A stretch of DNA of 64,000 bases, taken from Geosiphon pyriformis. Taxonomy: Eukaryota > Glomeromycota > Glomeromycetes > Archaeosporales > Geosiphonaceae. The notes under the pieces are model-generated. The model was not told the origin of the DNA, did not search any database, and saw nothing but the letters and a program-made list of their open reading frames with translations. Below, piece after piece: positions 46,631 through 57,946 of this stretch (its first letter is position 1; each line of letters begins with the position of its first letter). Both the position numbers and the translations under genes were made by a program. Location of the stretch: contig JAAOMT010000494.1 of NCBI GenBank assembly GCA_016748015.1, forward strand, positions 674,190-738,189. Reading direction: 5' to 3'.

Positions 46631-46956
46631 AACCCTTAGCCCAAGCTGTCAGAGAGAATCAACAACCCCAAAGACCCAGATTTGAACCCCGTTTTAATCA
46701 ATCCCAGCAACCCCCATATCAAAGACAACAAAATCATGGCCCACCTGTGTGTTACCACTGTGGATTAACTGGACATTTCTCCAGAGATTGTAACAATCCT
46801 CCTCTGCCTCCTTCAGCTCTTAGAAATAATGACACTCAGAATAACAAACCTAACAATAATAATGTTCTCAATCAAAGAACCAATTATGCCAACATCAATT
46901 TCTTTGGAGAGGATCCCCTAGTGGAAGCCACTATTTATCAGCCTTTAAACTGGTAG
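46631..46956 (+). pseudogene. gag C-terminal part of copy 4 (in inverted block)
   Basis: Pro/Gln/Arg-rich nucleocapsid with intact zinc knuckle CYHCGLTGHFSRDC. It ends TTTAAAC TGG TAG at 46,954. No stop in this segment. Confidence 0.82.
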
Positions 46957-49629
46957 GCACATCTCCAAAGGGTGAGAGTACAAGCCAACCAGAAAAAAAC
47001 TCTTTTTATGTTTTTAACCTAACTAATGATGACCATGACATAGATGAACTAGCAATTAACACTTCTAAACCAACAAAAAAGAAGAAAAAAGCCAAAGTTG
47101 ATTTCATTATAGATCCAAAGAAAGCCTCCACATCAACTGCTAATAACAATAAGCTACCAAAAGCTAAAGTTTTTAAAAATCCTCCAAAGTTGGAATCTCC
47201 AAAAATTGTACAAAAATCTGGACCATATTCTGTTGTCAAAAATTTCATAGAAACTTCTGCTTACATTATATTTGGCCAGTTAATGACCCATCCCCAATTC
47301 AGAAAAGACCTTCACAAATCATTAATACCAAAGAAGAAGACACCAAAAACCAACAAGCACCCTCATCAAGCTGGACTTGTTGACAACAGTAATGTCACTT
47401 CTCTGATTTGCAAAGCCCAAGTGGCTGGCTACTTTATTGATTTGATCCTGAACAGTGGATCATCTGTTAGTGTCATTGCCAAACACTTTCTAGAAGCCAT
47501 TAGAAGAAAGATTGATGAACTTTCTATCTGGCCTATGACCAATGTACATGGTAACAAAAAGAAAGATCTGGGTATAGCCAAAGCTGTTCTTATTCACATC
47601 AATGGTATTAGCATTGAAACAGATATGGAAGTATTTGAAGCAAAAGAGTACACCATTATTGTTGGTAATGAGTGGCTTAAGAAAGCAAAAGCATTACTTG
47701 ACTATGAACTTTGCGAACTAACCATCAAATGTGGTAAAAAGCCCATTGTGGTTAAATGCTGTCATTGGACAACTCCTTCAGCAACAACACAGAACTAAAA
47801 AGAACAATCAGATGAATCAGATGATAATGAAAGTGATGATGAAGATCAAGAAGAATAAGAAGAAACTGCTAAACTTGCCTATACCATCTTTACCAGCAAT
47901 GGCAAGTCACTGAACAATGTTAAAGCTGACAAAAAAAGAATCATGGTAAATGGCAAGCTAATTTGCTGGCCCTACTATGATATCTTCAGAAGAACTTTTG
48001 ACAGAAAACCTGGCAAGAAACCCAAATACAGTTATTGATAACATGGCTTTTGTGCACAGTGCTGGTGTAATAAATCTTTGTATTCACCAAGTAATGAATG
48101 CAAATCCTGCCTAATCTATTACAGATATTGGGAACCTATTAGCTTGATACCTCAAGAAGAACTTAAAAAAGTACAAAAGTCTTTTGAGAATGAACCATCT
48201 GAAATCCAATCATTAGTTGTAAAACAAAAAGAATCTTCCCCTGAAGAAAGAAAAGTGGACATTGAAAATCTGTTGGCTAGAAATAGCCCAGTTATCTCAA
48301 AAGAAGATAATACCCCTGGACAAACTCATGTGATACAACACACTATCACCACAAAAGAAACTCATTCCATCTATTTGAAGCCTTATCAATCCAATAGACA
48401 CAATGATGAGTTCATCAAGAAAGAGATAAACCAGATGAAAGATCTTGGATTCATACAAGAAACCAAGAGTGAATGGACTTTCCCAGTTGTAGTGGTATCC
48501 AAAAAAGGTGGAACTCTACGTTTTTATGTTGACTATTGCCAATTAAATGCCATCACTATAAGAAACATGTACCCATTTCCCAAGATTGATGCAATGCTAG
48601 ATAAATTCAATGGTGCTGCTTTCTTCTCAACTATTGACTTAACTGCTGGATTCTGGCAAGTAAAGATGGATCCAGAAAGCAGAAAGAAAACTGCCTTCAT
48701 TACCAAGTATGGCACCTATGAATTCACAGTCATGCCTTTTGGTCTCACCAATGCTCCTCCCATCTTTCAATGCCTAATGGATAAAGTGTTTGAATCAGTA
48801 AAAGAAAACTTTGTTCTGGTTTACTTGGATGACATAATGGTTTACTCAAAAACCTGGGATGAACACCTTGAACATTTACAGAAGGTTTTTGACCTGCTCA
48901 GAAATGCTGGTCTTAAAATCAATCCAATTAAATCTTTCTTTGGATGCCAATCCACCCAGTTCCTTGGTTATCTTATTACAAAAGATAGAATCTTTCCTAA
49001 CCCAGCTAAAGTTGAAAAAGTTCAGAACATTAGACAACCAATGAATGTTCTTGAACTATGCTCTTTCCTTGGTTTGGCCTCTTACTATCACAAATTTATC
49101 AAGGATTTCTCCAAATTGCTTTTCCTCTCAATCAGCTACTCAGGAAAAATGTCAATTATCACCAAGACACTCATCAACAAAAAGCTTTCAAAATTCTGAA
49201 GAAAAAACTTGTTACTGAACCAATTCTTAAGCAACTAGATCTGAATCAACCTTTCATTCTTCATACTGATGCATCTGGCTATGGACTTGGTGCTGTCTTT
49301 TCACAGAAAAATGAAAATGGCAGAGAACATACCATAGCATATGCCAGTAGATCCCTTACACCAGTAGAAAAGAACTATTTAGTTACAAAACAGGAATGCT
49401 TAGCAGTAGTTTGGACTATTAGCTACTGGGATCAATATCTTCTTGGTGCAAAATTCTTAGTGATAACAGATCATCAAGCCTTGGTTTGGCTGCACAATAA
49501 AAGAAGCTGGAACACAAATGAATAACTCACTGGATACTCCACTTGGATGAATTCAACTATGATATTTAACACCACAAAGGAGCAAATCATCAAAATGTAG
49601 ACACTCTTTCTAGACTTACCATCCAGTGA
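46944..49629 (+). pseudogene. Protease - Cys cluster - RT - RNase H of copy 4 (in inverted block)
   Basis: Protease LILNSGSSVS. Cys cluster CAQCWCNKSLYSPSNECKSC at about 48,054-48,112. RT 48,078-49,199 is open through FFSTIDLTAGFWQ and VYLDDIMVYS. A 1-nt deletion near 49,117 (also in copy 3) and another near 49,500 shift RNase H, which still shows HTDASGYGLG, KQECLAVVW and ITDHQALVWL. The closing TGA is at 49,627. Confidence 0.86.
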
Positions 49630-49693
49630 CAGTACAACTTCTCAAACCAAACCAACTTAATTATTAGTAACTCCTTCACAAATAAATATGATA

Positions 49694-50369
49694 ATAGACT
49701 TGGACAACTACTTTGCCTTAATAGAATTTTTGAGTAAAGGACAATATCCATTAGAATACACTTGACAGCAAAGAGAACATTTGTGCAAACAATCAAATTT
49801 CTATTTGATTTGCCAGAACCAATTATACAAAAGAAATAGAAAAGATCCTGACCACCTCTAAAGAGTCATCAGATTTGAAGAAAGAGAAATTGTAATATAC
49901 AACATGCACACTAACTCATTAGCTGGACACTTTGGAAAAACAAAGACAATTCAGAAAACTTTAACTCACTATTATTGGCCTACCTTGGAAAAAGACATTG
50001 CTGAATACATCAAAACCTATGACATCTGCCAAAGAAGAGGCAAACCCATTCGCAAAGAAGATATCCATCCAATCTCTATTGGTCAACCCTTTGACAGAAT
50101 TGGTATAGATGTTGTTGGACCTTTAACAATAACTCCTGATGGCAACAGATATATTATTACAACTATTGACTATCTTACAAAGTGGGTAGAAGCAAGAGCC
50201 ACTCCAGAACAAACAGTAGTCTCAATAGCCAATTTCATTTATGAAGATATCATCTGTTGTTATGGCTGCCCCAAAGAACTTTTATCTGATAGAGGAAGAG
50301 CTTTTCTCAGTACACTGGTTGAAGAACTTTGTAGAAAAATGGGAATACATCATAAACTTTCCTTCCAGT
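49694..50369 (+). pseudogene. Integrase N-terminal part of copy 4 (in inverted block)
   Basis: The start codon is ATA. Zinc domain (MHTNSLAGH ... YDICQRRG, first Cys lost), then GIDVVGPLT and LLSDRGRAF with the second catalytic Asp. It ends at HHKLS, the inversion breakpoint. Confidence 0.82.
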
Positions 50370-51570
50370 AACCAGGCAAGATTAGCTGTGAGTCTATCTA
50401 TTAACTGTTCATTTGAATCTTGAGTTTGGGCAACAAAAGAGGCAGCAGCCATTTGTGGAGCTGGAGCCATGGCAGGAGCAGGAGCAAAAACTGGAAGTGT
50501 GGATCCCAAATACATCCTTTGGTTATCTTCAATTCTTTGTGCCAGTTCAATAGCCATGTCCATTGTTGGGTTGTCTTTTAAAGCCAAGAGAGGCCAAAGA
50601 GCATATGATAGATCAGTTCTTAATCCTTTTATGAAAGAATGGATCTTTTGCTCTTCTGTCCAGTTTCTTCCAGAGTCTACATGTTTGATTAGCTTTCTTA
50701 TAGCTTTGGCATATTCAGTTACTACTTCTCCAGGGCCTTGGGTTCTTCTTTCCAATTCCATGCACCATTTGGTATTAATATTGGGGTTCTGAACTTGGTC
50801 TCAAACTGGGTAGTGAAAGAGGTATTTTCTTCTCCAGTATTGGTTGGTGTCCATCTGATTATTTGGTGTTGGGCATTGGCATCTGTTTCTTGTGAGAACC
50901 AGATAGCAGGAGAATCTTAGAGATAGCCACCAACGATTTGGAACTTGTATTCTTTATCATACTGGTTGGTAGTGGCAGCTCTCTCAAAATTATCTAACCA
51001 TTCAATTAGATCTTGTGCATCATCTCTAAATAGTGGTAGTGGGGTATTGTTTCTTCTTTTTAGAGCAGTTTGTATACCTTGGAGGGCAGCCAGAATGTTT
51101 GCTTACATAAGGTCATTAGCCATTGGTTCAGGTGTAACTGTTTGTGTGGAGTGTTTTGATTCACTTGAAAAGGGTAACTTTCTTCTTCTGTTTTAAAAAG
51201 AGTTTTAGTTGCTTGATGGACAGCAATCCAAATGTGAATTTGATGATTCAAATATTTGGAATCAGGGGGCTGTTGTTCAAAGGTTGTGGAGTATAAAAGT
51301 TGATTAATGTTGTTGTTTTTTTCTTCAAAGTTGTCTTCAAAATAAGCTTGATCAAAGCAATAAGTTGTATAGGCTGTGTAGGTTTCAGCTGAATGCTCAT
51401 TCAGAAACCAGTTCCAAAACTCTTGGAATTGTCTTACTGGATTGATCTTTAATGGGGAAGTAAATCAAGCAGGAGGGCAAAGGATTGAGTTCAATAAAGT
51501 CTTAATTGTTTTTGTTGTGTGCTTCAAAGTGTTCTTCTAATTGTTGTGGCAGGTATGAATAATCACCCAT
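50370..51570 (-). pseudogene. gag N-terminal part of copy 4
   Basis: ATG at 51,570 (MGDYSYLPQQ). The capsid part 50,761-50,370 is open (RRTQGPGEVVTEYAKAIRKL, LSYALWPLLALKD). A few stops and small deletions lie upstream. It is cut after TANLAWLL by the inversion. Confidence 0.82.
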
Positions 51571-51611
51571 ATAATAGGATTTTGACAACCTCACAGGGAG
51601 CACCACTTTTA

Positions 51612-51638
51612 TGTTATGGGTTGGAGTAATAAGCTAAC
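51612..51638 (-). repeat. 5' LTR of copy 4, first 27 bp
   Basis: TGTTATGGGTTGGAGTAATA... then a non-LTR element. The LTR resumes at 54,088-54,100. Confidence 0.85.
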
Positions 51639-54087
51639 AAGACCACAACAAAACTCTTTCTCTCCTAAATTTCATGACCACAAATAGAGCTAAGAGTAAA
51701 AAAGTTGCAAACGTTACTTTTCCTATAGTAACTAATAAAGTTTCAACACGAGAGGGTCTCTCTGTTATTGAAGCAGCTAGACAAAACGTTCTGGCAACAT
51801 TTCCTTTAAAAAATAATAGTAATAAGCTGCCTTTAGCGGCTTCTGGTTCATTTTCTTCATCTTTGGCTGGTAGTTCTTCCCCAGTCAAAGTTCCTTCAAA
51901 AAGACACACTCGGGTTAGTCCCAGTGTTGTCTCCACTACTTCAAAAAGCCCAAAGATTTTTAATAACAGGCCAGTCAACAAGTTGGTCTTTCCTGCTCTC
52001 ACCACTCTCACTATTACTTCTACTATTACTGCTTCACAAATGGCCATGAAAGCCAAAAATTCCAAAAAACAGCAGCAGGCAGTCACAACTGCTATGGTCA
52101 CACCAAACCCCTTTGTGGTTCCAGATGAGATCTTCAGTAAGATCTCCACAGCAGCAGCCAGCCCTATTCCTGATATGGATGACAACAGCAGCAGCACATC
52201 TCCCAAGATGGGCCAAGATCAACCACTGGCTGTGTTGCCTGATGTAGTACTCTCCGGCAGATCATCACCAATCCCAGTAGCAAAACAGTCCATCAATCCA
52301 GATGATCTCAAAGATTGAGCTGATCAGATAGAAATGGAATCAACTGTCTCCCCCCCAGTTTCTGGTGCATCTGATACTGGTGCTTGGGTGAATGTGAGTG
52401 GATGTCAAAGGTTCTCTGGTTGGGTGGCCTCCAATCTTGTATCTGGTACTACATTTAAGATCAAGATGGCTTTGTTCAGTTCTTTGTTTCAGTTGCTGTC
52501 TGGTTGTATTGGGCTTAAATCTGTTTCATGAGATGCTGTCAAGTTGTTTTGTGTGGAATTTGCATCTCAAGAGTGTCTAAATGGTGCTACCAAAGTGGCT
52601 ATTGGTGATGAGGTTTTTTTGACCACTCTTAAGATTGCATGGTCTTCAGGAGTGACCTCTGTTTCTTCCCCTTCTTTGTCAGTTGCACTGCATGATATAT
52701 CCTTGAGTACCTCGTCTAATGACATCAAATCTGCTCTTGGCATTTTTGGTGTTGTCACTTCTGTTAAGTTGAAGCCTGCTGGCTTATAGCAATATGCTGT
52801 GGTTAACTTTAAGAACATTTCTTCTGCTGCTGCTGCTCTCTCTAACTGGTCTGTGTTGGTCAGAAAAGATAGTGTTAGGATTCTTCCCATTGCCAACCAA
52901 AAGAAGGTTATCTCCTCAAGAGATGCTTTCAAAGCTAAGCTGGTTAATCTTCCATTTGGCTGCACTGCATTTGAAATAAGTGATCTGGTCTCCCAAGTTG
53001 GTGGCCTTACGTGCTTCATTCTCTGCTCCCCTGATTCCTATTGATGTCAACGCTTTGCTGTGGTGACCTTTGATTCCTTGGAATTTTTAAATGCTGCTGT
53101 TTCAAAAACTGGTACCTTACATGGCTGCCACATCTGGTGGGAAACTCCTGGATGTCATCACTGCCATAGATGTCAAAGTTTAGATCATTTGGCTGTGGAC
53201 TGCAAGATGTTGTCACCTCTCCCTCCCAAACTCTCTTCTAATTCTGCTGGTGGTCCTGTCTTTCTCAAGTCATCCCTTGTTGGAGCTAAATCCTACACCA
53301 AAGCTGCCACCTCTGTGGTTCCACCTATTGCTGCTGTTGCTAATACGGGTCTGGCTTTCAGTACATCCCCCAAAGTTGTGGGGCCACTGTTGCCGGTTGC
53401 CTCCTCTAGTTCAGATGTTGCTGTTAATGCTAGATTGGCTTCTCTGGAAACCCAACTTAGTGAACTGTCTTTGTTAATCAAATCTATAGTTGAGCCTGTG
53501 GGTTCTTTGGTTGCATTGGTTACTACGTTATTGTCTACTCCACCAGTTATGGCTGAGGCAATGAAGGAAAGTGTGATTGGATTGGGAAACCAAATTAAGG
53601 CTGTTCATGCTGTGGCTTCTGTGCTACAAAAGGAAGTGGGGACCCTCAAGTTGAGGAGTGGGAAGGTACAATATAACATATCTGATGATGAAGACATGGA
53701 TGATGATGATGATGATAATGATGATGATGGTGATGCTAAAGATTTTTTGGTCTATGATGATACATTTGATGTGATGATAGAGTTATGGGAGATTCAATCC
53801 TCCAATATCAAGTCCGATCCAGATCAGATGGCTAAGTGGATGAGCAGTCTTGTTAAGAGTAGTTATGAACTGGTATGCATTATGGGTAAGATGTATGAAT
53901 TAGATATGTTTAATACATTAGATAGCAGAGATAGTACTAGCATATAGTTAGGGCTTTCCACTTGTGGTTAGCTGCATCTTGTAATATGTATTATTGGGTA
54001 AGCTGGCTTTATGAAACTGCCACATTACTGTGGACTAACTAATAAATGACCGGTGTGGCTACACGTTAACAAAAAAAATAATAATAA
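51639..54087 (+). mobile_element. Non-LTR retrotransposon, ORF1-only, with 12-bp target duplication
   Basis: About 2.45 kb inserted in the 5' LTR of copy 4. The target duplication TAATAAGCTAAC is at 51,627-51,638 and 54,088-54,099. It consists of a short 5' UTR, ORF1, a roughly 130-bp 3' UTR and a tail of AACAAAAAAA followed by AAT units. No endonuclease or reverse transcriptase ORF is present, yet both element ends appear complete. It was presumably mobilised by an autonomous relative. Confidence 0.82.
51674..53947 (+). pseudogene. ORF1 of the non-LTR element (four stops, no frameshift)
   Basis: 757 codons in one frame from ATG. In-frame stops occur at about 52,316 (TGA), 52,529 (TGA), 52,787 (TAG) and 53,041 (TGA), all one transition away from Trp, Arg or Gln codons. 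Order: Ser/Thr/Lys-rich N-terminus; FSGWVASNLVSGTTFKIKMA; two RRM-like stretches (YAVVNFKNISSAAAAL..., FAVVTFDSLEFLNAAV); zinc knuckle CHRCQSLDHLAVDC (CX2CX4HX4C); a long helical region (LASLETQLSELSLLIKSIVE); an acidic Asp run near 53,700; C-terminal tail. RRM plus CCHC is typical of LINE ORF1 RNA-binding proteins. Confidence 0.8.
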
Positions 54088-54712
54088 TAATAAGCTAACA
54101 GATAGCAAGGGAGAACAGAATTGTAGGATGATGGAAATAATCAAAGGAAATTCAATTTCAAAGAGTGAATTGAATAAGTATAGATTCAATGTGCGAGATC
54201 AGTCTCATAAAATATCTCAGTTACTATACTTTTCAAAAGATAACTGGGGAATCTGAAGATAAAGGAATAGTCTGTACTGTCAACAAATGATCATGCCTGA
54301 TATAATTCTATGTCTTACGTCAGTGCTTTTAGAATTCAATTTCAGGTATCAAATATACTCTTCAATCACGTTTTATTCAATATTCTTCAAATACTATACT
54401 TATACGTTTTAGGAAAAGGGTAAGAAATAACCAACAAGTAATCTTTTATTCCAAAATATTTGGATACTTGAAGGTAGGGAAAGAGAAATTAGTGATAAGA
54501 GAATGATTGAGATGAAAGTTGTTATTTTATTTATTCTTGATTATTTTGAACATATTTTTTTACAGCTAAATGATTCATTGCTTATATAGCTGTTAAAAGT
54601 GATCAATGATCAGGTCAATAATCATTATCTAAAAATAGAGTGGCTAATTTATATGACATCAGTGGCTAATACATGTGATAACTAATAAGAAGTATAAGTT
54701 TCAACCATAACA
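54088..54712 (-). repeat. 5' LTR of copy 4, remainder
   Basis: It starts with the duplicated TAATAAGCTAAC and continues to CATAACA at 54,712. Only about two 12-mer units. Confidence 0.85.
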
Positions 54713-55279
54713 GTATACTTAAATATCTTATCTTTAAGACTACATGCATATTTAATTGAAACAGTCATAACTCCAAGTGTAATCTACTCTAAAGTTAGAA
54801 ATTTACTAAGGAAAAAGAACATTTTGTATTTGCATTAGATATAAAACAAGGATAAATTATTAATGACATGAATAGACTTCACAAGGAAGTACAGACAGAG
54901 CAACAGTGATAGAATTCCCAGATGATTTAAGATATTAGAGGCCACACTCATTATGGATGAATACAAAAAAATTGATATAGTTCAATGTAAAACATTGGAG
55001 ATATGCAAAATAACTAACCTAATATCAGATAATCTGGAAACAATGCAAAGAAACACTATTTACATCCAAATTCTTAACACTCTATTATTACAATAGAGAA
55101 AAGTATGAGATAAGTTGAGGCTCAAAAAAAAATTGAAATATCAACAAATGGCTCACTGGTAAAAGCTGGTTTTGGGGATGTTAGGGGAGCAGCTGCTTTT
55201 TAACACATAGAATAGAGGCCAACTTTGGAATAACAGTTGATGGAACATTATCATCAACAAAAACTAAGGCAAAAGCTAT
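54713..55279 (+). pseudogene. Fragment of a non-LTR ORF2, RNase H domain
   Basis: Near 55,145-55,279 the plus strand reads ISTNGSLVKAGFGDVRGAAA and, after a frame change, RIEANFGITVDGTLSSTKTK AKAI, which fits the RNase H domain of fungal LINE ORF2 (TDGS start motif, later D and E positions; the Glu is Lys here). The upstream part is AT-rich and unassignable. Cut at 55,280 by the family B LTR. Confidence 0.6.
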
Positions 55280-56101
55280 TGTTACTTATAGAATATATGA
55301 AATATATTAGCATATAAATTAGCCAATCAGAAGTAGCCATAGTAAATGTGGAATTCCAGGATTCCTCTCAAAGGAATTGCAAGATTCCAGGAATTTCAGA
55401 ATTCTCGTACAAAGAATTGCAGGATTCCTCTCAAAGGAATTGCAAGATTTCAGGAATTCCAGAATTTTGGTGTGAAGAATTGAGGAATTGAGGAATCTCA
55501 ATTATGTATATATATTGGTAGCATTAGAAGTAGAAAAAACAGATCTCTTAGTTTAGATTTGATCTAAGCAAGCTTTCTATTCACAAATATCAATAAATAA
55601 TTATTTGCTATCTAAATTCACTCTCTATTATCAACACTTCATGTTGATAGTAATTGACACTTAATCACACTAGAACAATAGCTTTTGATTATGACTATTG
55701 ACGGAATACTAATTTGCAACCATCTTGGCTCATTTTCTTATTTTCTTTTATTTCTTTTATTTTCTTTGTTATTCTTTTGTTTTACTAATTGATTAAGGAT
55801 TAAGTACTGAAGTTATTGATGTCATAGATAGCCTGATAGAATTATATATATATTAACAGATAGCTTACCAGAAGAGCATGACTGCCAGAATAAATCCGGC
55901 CACCAAGCTGAGAAAGAAATTGGGAAAACAACTTACTAATAACAACAATAGCATTATTAAATCTCTGTCCATTATACAAAAAACTCCACAACAAAACCTT
56001 CAGATCAACAAAACCTTCAGAAACCAACATAACTATATTAATTAAGCACCAAGTTGTGGATTTGTTATTTGATTTGAGACACCAAGTAATCACCTGTAAC
56101 A
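55280..56101 (+). repeat. Family B LTR (5' LTR of a truncated element)
   Basis: About 822 bp, TGTTACTTATAG...CTGTAACA. Similar to the solo LTR at 37.2 kb downstream of the TATA box (ATTATGTATATATA near 55,500). Upstream it has a different tandem repeat, built on GGATTCCTCTCAAAGGAATT and related units (55,350-55,500). Confidence 0.82.
55350..55500. repeat. Tandem repeats in U3 of the second family B LTR
   Basis: Units rich in GGAATTCC-like palindromes (CAAGATTCCAGGAATT, GGATTCCTCTCAAAGGAATT). They occupy the same place as the AGCACATTGCTC repeats of the solo LTR. Confidence 0.7.
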
Positions 56102-56103
56102 TT

Positions 56104-56121
56104 TGGTGCTTCCTGTAAGAT
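56104..56121 (+). promoter_or_regulatory. Probable primer-binding site, family B
   Basis: TGGTGCTTCCTGTAAGAT starts 2 nt after the LTR. It begins with TGG as expected for complementarity to a tRNA CCA end. Confidence 0.55.
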
Positions 56122-56163
56122 ATAATCTTACAGAGAACCAGTACCAACAACCCCATTTAAACA

Positions 56164-56580
56164 GTGGCAGAATCCAAAGAAATAGGAACAACCCATTTGG
56201 GATTTGCAAAATCTTTATTTCAACATTATTATATCCATCTCAGATTAACAAATAATAGTTGGCCAACAGAATCAGCTTTTAATTGCTATGTTAACAAGAG
56301 AATCATATATTATTTAAGAGGCCAAGGAGATCCAAAATCCATCTTTAACAATTTTTTCAGTAAACTACTCCAAAGCACTACCCTTCTGCAAAACTATTTA
56401 TTCACATCAATAATCACAGAAATAAACAGGGAAATTGAAAAATACACCAAACAAAGATTTCCTATCATGTTTGCTAACAAAGAAAAAGGAAGACTATAAA
56501 CACCAACAGGAACTCCAAAGCAAATTCAACTACCCAATTGGAAGAAACAAAGATTTAATTCACCTGTCAATCCATTTTAT
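56164..56580 (+). pseudogene. gag-like start of the family B element, cut by copy 6
   Basis: Open 111 codons to TAA 56,499, then the frame continues TPTGTPKQIQLPNWKKQRF until the LTR of copy 6 at 56,581. Contents: LGFAKSLFQHYYIHLRLTNN, RLRGQGDPKSIF-like, LFTSIITEINREIEKYTKQR. The first codon in the frame is GTG; I see no ATG near the start. The place after LTR and primer site suggests gag, but no known domain is recognised. Confidence 0.5.
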
Positions 56581-57235
56581 TGTTACAGATTGGAGTAACA
56601 AGCTAATGGATAGCAAGAGAGAACAGAATTGTAGGGTGATGGAAATAATCAAAGGGGAATTCAACTTCAAAGAGCAAATTGAATGAGTAGGAATTCAATG
56701 TGTGAGATTAGTCTCATAAAATATTTCAGTCACTGTACTTTTCAAAGGTAACTGGGGAATCTGAAGGTAGAGGGATAGTCCATACTGTCAACAAATGATC
56801 ACACTTGGTATAATTCTATGCCTCACGTCGGCGCTCTTAGAATTCAATATCAAGTATCAGATGTGCTTTTTAGTCACATTTTATTCAATAATCTTCAAAT
56901 ACTACACTTATATGTTTCAGGAAAAAGGTAAGGAATAACCAACAAGTAATCTTTTATCTTTAAGATGTTCAGATACTTGAAAGTAGGGAAAGAGAAATTA
57001 GCAATAAGAGAAGGATTGAGATGAAGTTGTTATTTTATTTCTTTTTTTTCTTTGATTCTTACATACTTTTCTACAGCTAAAAGATTCATTATTTATATAG
57101 CTGTCAAAAGTGATCAATGATCAGGTCAATGACTAGGTCAATGATCACTTACTAAAAATAGAGTGGCTAATTTATGTAACATCAGTAGCTAATACATGTG
57201 ATAATTAATAAGAAGTATAAGTTTCAACCGTAACA
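56581..57235 (-). repeat. 3' LTR of copy 6
   Basis: 655 bp, TGTTACAG...CGTAACA, with about three 12-mer units and a TATATAAATAATG-type box region near 57,095. Confidence 0.87.
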
Positions 57236-57946
57236 TCATCCTTTCCAAAGAGATTAAGCTCCAGCAAAATTAAGCTATTTATGGTGTAATCTATTGGAAG
57301 GGTTTTATCTAACTCAAAGCTAACTAATTTGTTGAAGTCTTTTGTGGATAAGGTATATAACACTTGAGGTGAAATGAGTTTTGTATCCAAGAGACCAAAT
57401 CTTTGTATTAGAGTTTTGGCTTTTTTAGCAATAGTTAAAACTCTTAGGACATCTAACCATATAATGCCCAAAATTTCTGCTTGTATTTCAGAAGTTGTTT
57501 TCTTTATGAGCTTCATGTTTTCTATGATTTCACCAAGGTGACCATAGAGTTCTAATTGTCTTCCATATGACAAGTTTTTGTCTATGGGCAAGATTTCCTC
57601 CAATTGTGATGGAAGGTACAAGTATTGCTGCTGTTATGCTTTCTAGCAGATACTTATCCATTTTGCTACCAATTTTTTCTCTTCTGGTAGTAGTTTTCTT
57701 TGGTCTAATAACAGTATGTGTTCCACTGTTATCAGTTATGATGGTTTGTTTTCCAATGGTCAGAGTAGCATTTGGATAGTTTTTGATCCAATACTTATGG
57801 AGAGTATAGAAGGTGTTTTGAATGTTTTGATCCAAAAAATAATTGTTCATGTCGATTGAAGATACCTCTGTTTTGGGAATGGTGTATTTATTTATACTCA
57901 ATTTTTGCTGATCATTTGAGTCAGTATTATCACAACAGGCAACCAA
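57205..57946 (-). pseudogene. ORF4 of copy 6 (one frameshift)
   Basis: Open on both sides of a 13-nt deletion near 57,598 (PSITIG | ILPIDKN). Otherwise it matches copy 5, including the overlap with integrase and the end inside the LTR. Confidence 0.7.

Larger units (their letters stand above)
46631..50369 (+). other. Inverted 3.74-kb internal block of copy 4
   Basis: Gag end, protease, RT, RNase H and integrase start read on the plus strand although both sides of copy 4 read on the minus strand. Left join: integrase (minus) GGTGATAAGGG meets gag (plus) AACCCTTAGCCC. Right join: integrase (plus) ACTTTCCTT meets gag (minus) CCAGTAACC. Turning the block round repairs both genes with almost no lost bases. 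Confidence 0.85.
36204..54712 (-). mobile_element. Ty3/gypsy family A, copy 4 (host of nested insertions, with an internal inversion)
   Basis: Reading right to left: 5' LTR (54,712-54,100 and 51,638-51,612, split by a non-LTR insertion), gag N-part (51,570-50,370), an inverted block (46,631-50,369), integrase C-part (46,630-46,353 and 38,798-38,480, split by copy 5), ORF4 (split by a solo family B LTR), 3' LTR. Re-inverting the block restores gag (TANLAWLL | EPLAQAV) and integrase (HHKLS | SPYHPQTNG) continuity. The outer flanks do not match, so one end was probably rearranged. Confidence 0.8.

Noticed and set aside
51634-52206. 190-codon frame antisense to ORF1 of the non-LTR element
   Set aside because: It lies opposite the low-complexity Ser/Thr/Lys-rich N-terminus of ORF1, where codon bias keeps the reverse frame open. 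Similar shadows occur at 27,330-27,614 and 30,080-30,379.
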